Part shown: positions 1 to 11,200 of the stretch, piece by piece
How positions within the stretch are numbered: position 1 is the stretch's first letter
How the letters are laid out: each line of letters begins with the position of its first letter
Assembly: GCF_003073045.1 (NCBI RefSeq)
Contig: NC_037590.1
Location: 28,980,449-29,044,448, forward strand
Direction of reading: 5' to 3'
Length of the DNA: 64,000 bases
DNA from: Pomacea canaliculata
Taxonomy: Eukaryota; Mollusca; Gastropoda; Architaenioglossa; Ampullariidae
Program-made: the position numbers and the translations under genes
Notes under the pieces: model-generated
The model's input: only the letters and a program-made list of their open reading frames with translations
What the model was told of the DNA's origin: nothing
The model's database searches: none

Positions 1-555
1 AAGGCGAAAAACAAGACTAATAAGAGTGACAGTAAATAAAAAGTTGTCAATAAATACCTAACTAGTTTTATGTTTGACAGCTTTTATAATGACGTAGGAA
101 GCCATGACAACCGGAGGAGACTAAAATCAAAGAAGTGAAGAAAACAGTCATACTTACATTTTGTAAATGTTAGGTCATAGTTGTAAATAGGTTATCAATA
201 GTTTCTATGATTAAATTATTATTTTGAACCATTTACATTCATTTAGTTGAGACATGAAATGTATATGTATTATTTGTTTGATATTAAGATGTGTACACAG
301 ATCTATACAAATGCAGATATACAAGCATAAAGACTTTTTCAGACCAGTTACACCGTCCAGGCATGTCTATTATCATCTAGAATTTTCTATTTATAAATTA
401 TTACTATCAGAAAATCATTTTTAGGTAATGTATCTGGAAAATGTAAAACTTCATGTTCAAAAAAAGAAATTTGGATTCTTTTAGAAGGTTTATGTTTCAA
501 TTTTATTTGATGTTTTGGGGTTATTGCTTTTCTTTTTTTTCTCCATCAATAACAG

Positions 556-3480
556 GTGATGTGAGAGAAACCCTTTTTAGCTTGGGACAGTGGTTGATGA
601 AAGGTATATTGGGATTGGCTGTGATGACTCTAGTGATTGTGCCTCTCATTCAGTGGATGGTATCTTGGTTTATCAAAAGACACAATGCTAACCAGTCTTC
701 AGTGACTTCCGAGATACAGGGTCTGTCAGATCCAGTGTTTTTAAATATATGTACTTCATTGCTATATTGTATTGTTAGAAAATATAATTTAGGTCTTTGA
801 ATCGCACATTAAAAGGAATTGGTTTTTGACACAGCACCACTCTTCTATCAGTGTTTGCCAACATAAGTGTGTACTTTGTCTTTTAAAGCCCATACATGTG
901 TAGATGAGGGCACTGTCTTCATCTTGTCTATGTAACCATCTGTTGTGACTGAATCATATGTATCACTGAATCACTAATGCAAAAGCCTCAGTAAGAAAAG
1001 GTCAGAATCTGATACAGGTTGTGAGATGACAACCATGTGTATGTTAGTTCAGTTTCTGGTTCTGGGATCTGTGGGGGGAGGAGGAAGGAAAGAACTAATA
1101 CAGCAGCTGACAAGGTTGATCCTTCGTGAGCAGGTCTAGCATGGGAAGGTATATCCTCTCTTTTATGTTTCTTTCCATGTTGATGTCAGCATTAGCAGTC
1201 TTTGTGGGGTCTGAAGGGTGTCAAAGTACATAGAAAAATCAGGCAAAGCTTGTGCTTATTTCCAGATGAGGTTCCTGGGGACTCTCCAGGGAGGTAATCA
1301 TGTACTTAGTCTTGATCTCCAAGTAGGCAATTCAGATCAGTTTCCACCTTTTAGGGGGTTTTGAACACCTGGGTCCTTGTTTTTCTTTATCTTTTATTGT
1401 TCATGGACCAGTGCTAGGTATTAAATGGATGGCTAAAATCAGGCAATCATCTTAACTGCTAATATTTTATAAGCAGTTTAGTAGACTGTGATACATTAGT
1501 CATTCAGATAGTGGTTAGCAGCATGCTGTGCATCCAGACACAAGTCTTCCAAACTGGTAGTGAGATTTAGCATTCTCATATGTCTTCCCATTCTTTATTT
1601 TAATTTGTCAAGTGTACTTTTTTTGAATTATTGATGTGCTTAAGTTTGACTATACATATTGACTGTGTCCTTTGTAATTACTTTATTAGTGGGAGTGCTT
1701 TTGATGTCTGGTGCTGTTAATTTAAGAGATCATTCTTTTTCTGTGGTGGTATTATATATGGCCCAATTATGCATGCCAAAAGAATCAAATGGCATATCAA
1801 CACTATTAGGATGTAAAGAAAATACGAAAGCTAAATTACTTCAGCCTTTATTTTATTAAACTGGTGAAGGTTTTTCTCCTTACACTTTAGATTGTAGAAA
1901 AAGTGCATATTAGGTTTTATGTTGAGTAGCTGTGTGCAGACAAGGATGGTGAAGAACAAGAGAGGTGGAAAAGAAAGCAAAACTCAGCAAGAGAAGAATT
2001 ACAAAGAGATCATATGGCAAAGGTGACAACATTGTGTTCTGTAACTTAACAAACTAATTGTATCATAAATTACGGTAGGAAAACAATCTTTAGAAGATAA
2101 ATCTGGAACAGTGCCTGTGCTTGTCATGGTATTTTTGTTTTTTTGTAAAATCATTACCTTTCTTTTTAACTTTTTTCAGGCTGCAGGGTTTAAAGAGAGA
2201 ATTTTAACACCTAGAGAAGATGCCAAGCAGAAGAAAAAAGAGGAATTGTTCTGCAGATTTTTAGGACCAGCATGGAAGGGCAAAGGAGTTGTACTAGGGG
2301 TGAGACGGAAAATGTCATTTTTATTGATAAGACTGGAATTTATTTAAATCAATGTATTTTAATGCGTGCCAAATGTTGTGTAAAGTTTACTTAATTTTAA
2401 TGTCTGCTGCATTTAGTTTATTTCTCTTTTCAGGAGGATGAGGGCACGAAAACCAAGAGGGAGGAGGAGTTTTCAAAGAACCAGGACAAATGTACAACAC
2501 CAGGTCAGAAGGCAGCTGCCTTACGAAGGATTCAGAGTCCAACACCACAGCCTTCCTCCCAAAAACCTGTGCGGCAGAAACAGGCAAGTATACAACCATG
2601 TGCATTTATGGTCATCTGCTGATATCTGTGTACATTTTTTCCATAGTGCATGTGAGTGTGTTTATGTGTCTTTACAAACAAATCTAGTTTTGGGAATTCT
2701 GAAGGATTGATTTCTCAGAAGTATATTTCCTTTCAGATCATCAAGTTGCCAGAGGAGCCTGAAGAGACTGCAGAAAGTACAGTTCTGGTTATACTACGCT
2801 CACCTCTCCAGACCTCTTACAGACGGACGATTTCACCAAACTGACACTGCCCAGGTAAAACATCCAGCAAGATTATTTTAACAGCCGATTTGGAGTACCA
2901 GTTCACTTTGTGTTTTGTTATTACTTTGATGATAGAAGCCTCAATAGCAAGTTAAAGGCAAACTTACAGCTCATGCTAGAAAAAAAATGATTCAACCCTG
3001 AAGGGAGCAGGTGAGGTGGACACAGTGCTAGCGACACTAGTGGTCATTTTTCTGCCCCAGTGGTGGTCATTCTTCACTAATTGCTTCTATCTAGCCTGAC
3101 ATGTACCCTCACTTCCCTTTGCCAGTTTGAGCCCATTCTTTCCTGTCAGGCAGTGGAAGTTCAGCCTTTAAAGCAGTGGTTGTTGTAACCCATTGGAGAC
3201 TGGGACATGGGGGAAGAGACCATTTTGAACAAATAAAATGCACAATTCATACCTGACAAGCAATACAAGTTAAGTATTTCATTTATTCCTGTTTCTCTTT
3301 GAATTTTACCTGTTCCAGACTTTGCTAGACTTCATGACAGTAAGTGGTTTCAACCAATCTTACAACACCCTGTGCACCTCCTATCCACGCCAGGACATTG
3401 GAGTTGACAGAAATGTCACTCTACTGCAGCTTGGGTTTCAAAATCAAGTCACTCTTAATATCGAGGAGAAAGAGATGTGA
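556..3480 (+). CDS. UBXN8: UBX domain-containing protein 8 (UBXN8/REP8), 5'-partial, one frame break
   Basis: ER-membrane adaptor that, in the known family, recruits p97/VCP through a C-terminal UBX domain for ER-associated degradation. Exons read from splice sites and phase: 556-720, 1940-2022, 2180-2299, 2434-2583, 2737-2854, 3319-3480 (stop TGA 3478-3480). Exon 1 of the protein (N-terminus) is outside the window. The first exon here gives a hydrophobic segment (GLAVMTLVIVPLIQWMV), then a charged coiled-coil-like stretch (exon 2), the conserved FLGPAW region (exon 3), a Lys/Gln-rich linker (exon 4) and the UBX fold (LPEEPEETAE start, LLDFM, CTSYPR, ending IEEKEM). The YPR triplet replaces the FPR loop used by UBX domains to contact p97. 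The intron after 2583 has a GC donor (CAG|GCAAGT). One extra base near 2824-2830 breaks the frame; removing it restores a 265-codon reading frame that matches the family in spacing. Poly(A) signals AATAAA lie at 3917 and 3942. Confidence 0.88.
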
Positions 3481-3950
3481 TGCAAATATGTGAATATTTT
3501 CTGGCATCTTATTTGGGAAATTGAATTAAATGAGCATGTAAAAGAGTCTATATAAGGCAGTTTTAATGCTGAATGCTTGGAGGCATTTTCCACACTACTG
3601 ATGTAGTCTTTCATTTTGCAGTTCCAGTATGGTCAGACAGATGAGATTGTTTGACATATCTGCTTCTTCTCCCCAAAGTATATTTTTTAAATTCATGAAT
3701 CATGCTTATTTAGTAAGTCTAGTTATTCCTTGCTACTTCTTGAGAAGCACAAAGCTGTTACAATACCTCCTAGTAGATCCGATTGTGGGCTCATGTGGTT
3801 CCTGCATTTTTTTTTGCCTTGCTCTCAACTAGTCTTCTCCAAGTCTGCTTTGGCCTCCCAACTTTCTTCTTCCCCTGAGGGTTCCAGCCAATTATTGACT
3901 TATCTTAATGTAAAATAATAAACTTGTTCCATTGCCTACCCAATAAAGAA
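3481..3950 (+). other. UBXN8 3' UTR containing a dispersed-repeat relic
   Basis: Follows the UBXN8 stop and ends near two AATAAA signals (3917-3922 and 3942-3947). Bases about 3725-3900 resemble the segment at 63535-63720: both contain a run like CCTTG(C/T)TACT(C/T)CT followed by a degenerate CAACA-type stretch and CATGTGGTTCC. I take this as an old copy of one dispersed repeat inside the UTR; the repeat class is not known to me. Confidence 0.5.
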
Positions 3951-4754
3951 ATATGCATTCATTCGCATGTTGGCGACATTGTGATAAAAGCTGCCATTGT
4001 TTTCGATTATCTTCAACAAAGTTACTGTTAACAATATTTTCAAATCAGTGACAATAACAATACCTTATTTCTCCTTATGCATATCTGTACTGAAAATTGT
4101 GGTGTTTAACATTTCTCACTCATCTGATTTTCCGCTATGTGTATTTGTCCATTCCCCACCTGTGTTTCACCTTTTTTTACTTTCTTAATCTCTTGCCCTC
4201 ATTTTTGCCTATTTGATGTTTACTGTTTTCTCTTGCCTATCATACCCAATGCAGGTTTCATATTGTATGTGTGTAGAGTCTGTATGTTGGTAGGTTTGAA
4301 TGTGGTATGCATCCACATTAACAAAAATGTTTCTGAGACTTTATCAAAAGTATTCCAGTTGAGTCATAATTTGTAATCATAACTTATTCTTACAACATTT
4401 TCTGCATAACTCTTCTCCTATAATGTATCATGGCTAATGAGCGTTAATAGTGGAAGGTAGAAGCGCTGCCTTACTTTGGCCCATTGTTATCATTGCCTGG
4501 CCCAAGCATAGTAGCTGATGGTAGGCAAGTAGGTAAGAGCTGGTGCTTAAATGGGTTATCTGTTTACGGCCTTAAGGCTATCACATAATACCTTGGGAGT
4601 ATGGGTGGTTACAAAATTCACCTTCCCCAGCCCCTTTCCCCACATCCTTGTTGAGCGAATCTGTTGTTTGAAAAGGCCATCTAGTCAGCAGATTAAGGGT
4701 GTTCTAGGTGATTTGATTTCTCAGGCCGTCATTTTGGTACAAGCAAACAGTATT

Positions 4755-5860
4755 GTGTGTAAAGATGATGATAATAATAATATTAAAAATCCAAAATTTG
4801 TAAAGCACATACTCACACTCTTAAGCAAGCATGCTCTTAGCGCTTAAGAACAAGAACGAAACATGGACAGCATACGAGGGACAGGAAAATAAATACATAT
4901 GAACTATAAAAGAACAACCATACAAAACAAAGAATAAAATCAAATACAGAAAAGACAAAGAGGAACCAAAGAACAAGAGCTGACAGTAACATGATATTGG
5001 AAACGGAGGGGTGTGACAAAGGACTAGCATTGATGGGAAAGGTGTTAGGAGTAATGTTTACGGAAGAGGTGTGTTTTCAGTGCACGTTTAAAGGATTCAA
5101 TGGTGTGTAGATGGCGGGTATGGAAAGGGAGTTCCATTGTTTCCAATAAACAAAAATCCTGTCATGTGTTGGTGACAGGAAGAGTAAGGACACAATCATC
5201 AGACAAGGATCGGAATTGTCTAGCTGGGACGCAGTTCAGAGAAATAAGCAGGAAAGGTGCCAGCAAAGAAATTAAAATACATCACGGACAGTTTGAGCTG
5301 GATGCGACAACGCATGAGAAGCCAGTGTAGAAAACGAAGAAGAGGGGTGGCATGGTTCCGTTTCCCAGCTCTAAGCACATTGGAGAAAGATACATTAGTT
5401 TTTAAAAAAATCGCTGATGCACTGAACTGATTAAAATCGCTGAACCATGCACATTCCACTTGAAATGATCTGCGTTTGTTGAGCGAGACTACTTTTCAGG
5501 AAACGACCTTTAGGGGGAGGCGAAGAGCAGGCAGACATTTATTGCATAGATATGACCAGCATACTCTGATCACTGATTCTAGGACCTCGTCCGTCAGTGG
5601 ATGAAAAGATTCTTAATAATAATAATTATTATAATAAACTTTTGGTTTAAATAACTCATAATCACTTTTACGAAGGGAGCATGCTCTCAGCGCTTAAGAC
5701 ACATGCGTATGAGACGTGGACAGCATATGAGGGACAGAAGGAGAAACAGCTATGCAGACAAGTAATAAAAGACATAAAGAGGAATCGAGGAACAAACAGA
5801 AGGGAACGTGTCATACAGCTGCATGGGAAGACGAGCGTGCGGACTAGTCACAACTAATTA
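4755..5860. repeat. Two related dispersed repeat copies in direct orientation
   Basis: Copy 1 (about 4755-5630) and copy 2 (about 5640-5860, truncated) share AGCATGCTCT(T/C)AGCGCTTAAG at about 4828 and 5678 and GGACAGCATA(C/T)GAGGGACA about 30 bases later. Each begins near an AT-rich (ATA)n tract. No coding frame is recognisable. These look like copies of one interspersed repeat; the class was not determined. Confidence 0.55.
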
Positions 5861-5870
5861 CAGCTGTGTT

Positions 5871-8800
5871 GATTGGTGTAAGGGTAATGCTCATGGAACA
5901 TTATGGTGGACGCTGCTGAGTGCCACCTTGCTTGTTTGCTAGACTTTAATCAGAAATTGTGTGCGTGTTCATGTGAATTTTAACTTCTTTGCTGCTTTCA
6001 AATGTCACATACAGCTCCAGAATGCACTCGGGCATTCCATACAGCCTTATCTCTAAGAGTAATGCATAGATAAAATTTTGATTTAAATGCTTATGATGTA
6101 AAAATCACTAAAAAAAAAACGCGACAGAACTAGGTCAGCTGTTAGAACATACAAAGTTTCACCTGTTCCACGCGTCCTGAAAACGGGTCACGCTTGATGT
6201 CCTGCTTCGCCATTATGCCAGTGGTAGCATTCGTGTGTAAATCTGTATAATATACCTGTATAAAATAAAGGGGATTTGTATGCCTCGTGACAGCACACAC
6301 ACACACACGCTCGAGTGCTTGTACACGCAGGATGTTTTATACACTGAAGGACACACACACACACACGCGTATGAAAGGAAAGCTTCGCACTGCTAGTCTT
6401 CCGTCTTATTTTGGCTGAGCAGAGATCGAGGTGTCCTGACATACGAGAATCCCGTGACCGAAATTATACCTGTACCCGCCAACATTTAGTTGACGTGGCA
6501 GCAGTCAAAAAACTTCACATACGGAAATTGCTACGTTTTCATTTAATATTATTATCGATTTTGTTTACAGAAATATATGTATTCTTGCGTGATGTAGTTT
6601 GACTGGAGGTTTCTGAATAAATAATAACATAGATACCTCTGAATATTCTCACGGCGGAGCTTCTGTCTTTTTTTTTTCTTCATATAAGATTCATTCCAGG
6701 TTCCCATCTGACACCGACATACGCAATCAGCCATGCAGTCATTTACATTTATTATTATTATTGCGATGTCATGTGTACTGTTTTGCGTTACTTTCGTATG
6801 GATGCGACATGTCTACCATCAATCTGTGTCTGTTTCCGCTCGAATATGCATGAATACTTGCACTGGGCGGCTACAGTTGAGTGCACTATGCTTACTCAAT
6901 ATCTGCTGACATTCGTGTCTTTGGAATAGTTTAACACACAACTGTAGAGCCCAACCTTAATGTCATCCTTATGATGCAGTGTTGCTGTGGCATGCTAGAG
7001 CGCAGCATTATCTTGTTCTACCTTGTATTTCTGTCCATGGGTATGTCTCTGTATCATGTTTGATAAGTTAATTTGGTCTTATTTGAAGTACTTTTATTTT
7101 AAATTTGTATTTGATGTTTTGTAAAGAGCATTAAATCGACTCTGCAGTTAATAAAAGCGCTACATAAATATTATTATCATCATCATCATTATTGCTGTGG
7201 TGATCCTTTGACACCTCCCGATCAGAAACCATGGTCACAGTTCGATACCTCCTCTACGATCTGAAGTTGCAAAAAGCTGATATCGGGTGTCCAACACCAG
7301 ACATCCCAGAAGTAGTCTGTCATCGTGACTACCAATGATCGAAGGTAAGTCCTAAAGTACAGGAGAGACGAGCTCAACCCTAGGAGTTAATTACCTTTTC
7401 CGATGACTGCTTGCAGTCAAATGAAAGACTCGCATGCTGACGCAGACACGAGGTGTCTCATATCTGTTACGAAGCATCTGCTGCATCGGTTCAATGGATC
7501 CCTAGCACTTTAAAATATTTATTCGTAAACTCCGTCTTTTTAACTAAGAATTTAATTTTAAGTTCTTCGTCTCACGATGATTAGTCGAGAATTAATGGCT
7601 GAGTCTTCGAGGAAGCGTTTGTATGGACAGATGTGATTATTACTTACATCTTCGGTTGGTCTTCGATTCAACTTTGTTTCCATGATCCTATATACAACAA
7701 CTTTATTATCTAAGCTATATAATGCTCTTACCGTACAGTAAGCCATTTAAAAAAAAATTGAAAATAATGTCAACTGCATAACCACGATATCTTTTTTATT
7801 TGCACAGCAAGTCGAAGGTGTACAACGATTTAAATAGACCCTAAATCTTTGATCCTGTGTGCTATGAACATATTAAAGATGTATGTGCAGAAACAAGGCA
7901 ATTAGTACCAGGTGTCGCGGCAGAATTATAAATCTAATGAAGCGGTGGGTTGGGTTTAGCACGGGAGCATTAGAGGTGGGCCAGGTGGAACATTGTCTTT
8001 AATATAAAATGTATAGGAGCGAATAGGGTCTGCCGCTCACGGGAAAAAAAAATCCAAGAAAATTTGCAGTTAATTATGGGTTTCCTCACTCTCTTTTACA
8101 ATAATAAGGAAAAGAAAATAATTACAAGATTCTGTATAGTACGGTTATCTTTCGTGTTTTGTCTCCTAGAAATACATTCGTTATCAGCATTAAAAAATCT
8201 TTTTTTCTCTAGTGGAAGGTTTCTAGTGGTTAACCATGAGTCAAAAATCAAAATAGAGCATACCGTTGTCATTAGTTTGTCACACACACACGTGCTATTA
8301 TTTTTTCCATCGATTTATTTAGGGGTGAACGTCCGTGAAGTGACCTCAGTTGACCTTACCCGCTGAAGGCAGCAGTCCACTTGCTCGTGACATGTTGCCG
8401 TGACATGGAACCAACTGACGCCGCGAGAAATGTTCAAAGGCTTGTTTCTCATGAGCTGGAGGGAAAATGTTTTCCCAAATCAAAGAATATTTATTATTAC
8501 CTTCAGTAATATAGTATTTATAGCAGACTTTTCATAAGAAGAAAGGTTAAATTAATTGCACTTTTTAAATGTCAAGTTTTTACGTACAACCCTTGTATTT
8601 CTGTGTTTTTGACACTTTTCTATATCTGGTGTAGCCTTGTAGGCCTGTATGTCGGAAGATAGATATTACCTTCATTTAGGCAGATAATTCGTACACTGAG
8701 CATTGCCTATCATTATAATGGGAAAAAATGACTCTGTTCCAGGTCTTTCATACTTTGATCCCGCCAGCTGTATGAGATAAACTAATAAATGTGCTTATAT

Positions 8801-9550
8801 TTTCTTGCATCATCTACACAGTCTGCCGACAGCTGATGGCACCATTGACTACCGTGGATGTGTGTGTGCGTCAGGTCGACAGCAGTCGTGCGCGTGACTG
8901 GCGCGTGTAGAGTGATGAAATAGTGCGACACGTGCTGGACGGAAGACACAAGACAGTCGGAGACCATGCGGACCATCCATTTATATCAACATATATATAT
9001 ATACAGGCAATCGGTGTTTCGTTAGCGATGGCTTCCTCGGATATCAGGTTTTCATTTTCAGTCGCATCATACTTATTCCTTTTGTTTGCCGCTGCTTGAA
9101 TTATTCTTTCTCAGTGTGTGTGTGTGTCGGGTGTAAGAGTAAGTTGTATGGAGGGTTGGGCGGGGTATGAGGTTTGTGCCTGATATGAAAGCTAATGTAG
9201 AAAAGTAAGCCCCATTTCAGAGACCTTTTCGTGCATGTCACACATACAGGTGTCCTGGCTACTCCTATGGCTTCTGATTAGATATAATGCTTCTGAGCCC
9301 ATGGTACCCATTTTTGCTGGGGCCACCCCTTACGGTCAGATTACTCAAAAGTTTCATATTTTAGCATAGGCTTCTAGTTCTAGATTTGGATAGTAGCAAA
9401 TCTTGTCATTCACATGTACCCTGGAAAATAATCAGCCGCAGCTTTATCCACAATCTATGCCATCCGTTACTTCACCTTTGATATGCTTATGGACCTTAGT
9501 TTTCGGCTACATCAGCTATAACATGCTTATCAAGGCATGGCCTCCTACAA
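5871..9550. other. Intergenic region without recognisable gene
   Basis: Only short ORFs of shadow type are present and none resembles a known protein. It contains (AC)n microsatellites at about 6292-6312 and 6352-6367, a retroposon-like 3' tail at about 7075-7190 (listed separately), a short (TA)n run near 8990 and (TG)n near 9115. No promoter or splice pattern was convincing. Confidence 0.6.
7020..7190 (+). repeat. 3' tail of a retroposon (LINE/SINE relic)
   Basis: The segment ends TTAATAAAAGCGCTACATAAATATTATTATC followed by (ATC)n/(ATT)n when read across about 7147-7190. An AGCGCTA(T/C)ATAAAT word followed by simple trinucleotides is a recurrent 3' end of invertebrate and fish retroposons. 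Only the tail is recognised; the 5' limit is approximate. Confidence 0.5.
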
Positions 9551-9565
9551 GTTGTCATAGCGGTC

Positions 9566-9735
9566 CGGTGGCGCAACGGTTAACGCCTGTCACCAATACA
9601 GTGAAGGTTGGCTGCCCAGAGTTCATTTCTCGTCTCGGGCACGCTGTTCTTTCTCTGCACGTGGACATCTGTTTACAGGGCTTGCCGTAATATAGCCTTA
9701 GTTGCTGACACGGCGTAAAAAACCAATCCCCCCAC
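9566..9735 (+). repeat. tRNA-derived SINE copy
   Basis: The head GGTGGCGCAACGGTTAACG resembles a tRNA D-arm/A box, and GAGTTCATTTCTCG about 50 bases later is a diverged B box. A tRNA-unrelated body (CAGGGCTTGCCGTAATATAG) and a poly-C/A tail follow. It cannot fold into a full tRNA and carries no anticodon arm at the right spacing, so I call it a SINE rather than a tRNA gene. Confidence 0.6.
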
Positions 9736-11200
9736 CCCCTCCTGCAAGTTGTCTGCTAGTGTGTGCACGGAGAGAGAAAGGGGGGGGGAGAGAGAGAAAT
9801 TGAGATCTCAATAGAAAGAAGATAGAAATTTTGGTTTTGAAAATTAAGTGTTGATGTCGGGTGTTTCTTGGCTATGTAAAGAAAGATTTGCCAAATGCAT
9901 GTGGATACACTAAATACGCTTCCATCTCGGACAACAGTCGTGAAGTCTTCCTTCCTTTCATGTGAAGTAAAGTAGTACACAACAACATTTTATTTCAGCA
10001 CACGCACACCTCTACAATGCATATTCACATATGAACATGAAAAACATTCAGAAAATCTTCTAAAAACATTAAAATGGGAAATGATTTAGACAACAATAAT
10101 ATACATTTCCAGAAACAGCAAACCTGTGCTACAGCAATAGAATATCACAATTCACATCACACATGATTTTGAAAAAAATATCACAGTATAGTCAAAGGAA
10201 CCCAAACCATCGAGCGAATGACAAAAGGTGACATATTAAGGCAGTCGTGTGGTACTGCGACTTTACAAGTTAACCTCAGGAGAAAAGAAGGCACAAGTGC
10301 AGACTTTTGTATAGACAGTCTAGTGAAGGAAGAGAGCAAGTTAGACAGCAAGCTATGTACTCAGTTTGTGGGTCGAAGCAGATCTTACTCTCTCATCAAG
10401 CTGTAGTCAAGATTTTGTGTTATACTTAACTTTCAGAGACAATCGTGATATTAAATATAACTGTGACTGGAAAGGGTAAGATTTGAGATGATGAGATGAC
10501 TTATGAATTAAACCCCCTTTCTTGTTAAGTCGCCTTTTAAAAATCCAGTCTATTTTTGCTTCCTTCAAATGAAATCAATGTTATGAAGCAATACATTAAA
10601 AAAAACGTGAAACATTCAACGATGTGAGGAACCAATGCTAAACATTCTGTTTCATTGAAATTGCAAGATTTCACCGATGAAGGATTTAAAAAATATTTTC
10701 TGTATTTTGATTTTGTAGGTAATACTGTTATAATGAAAGGGATTATTTTAAAACTAGTGGAAAAGTGGGCTCTAGCAGCTGTACAGATTGTATTCATTAA
10801 ACAGTTCTTCTGTACAATAATTAAACTTCCCTCCAACTGTACACGTAAGTACACGAACAGAGATTAGAAGCGGAGCGCAAGCTTGGAGTACTAGCCATAG
10901 AAGTCCAGGCCTGCACACATAACACATGAAAGATGCTTCCCCACCTCCACCCTCTAGCCCCCATCGGCCTGTAATCAAAGATAGTAAGTAGTACTCAGCA
11001 GCTTTGTTGCAATGTTGAGAGAGAATATTGACACTGATGTGTCTGAATAATGCAACTGTTTGCAAATTTTCTTCGAGGTAAAAGCTCTCAAAATCAACCA
11101 TCTAGAGGGCAAAACACAAAATTAATACTGCGCACAGATGTCAGCAACAGAACGTCAGTCCAGGTTGTACCGGTGTACCACTCACTTTGCAGTGCTGACT

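Noticed and set aside
9566-9640. tRNA gene candidate
   Set aside because: A and B boxes are present but there is no cloverleaf, and a long SINE body and tail follow.
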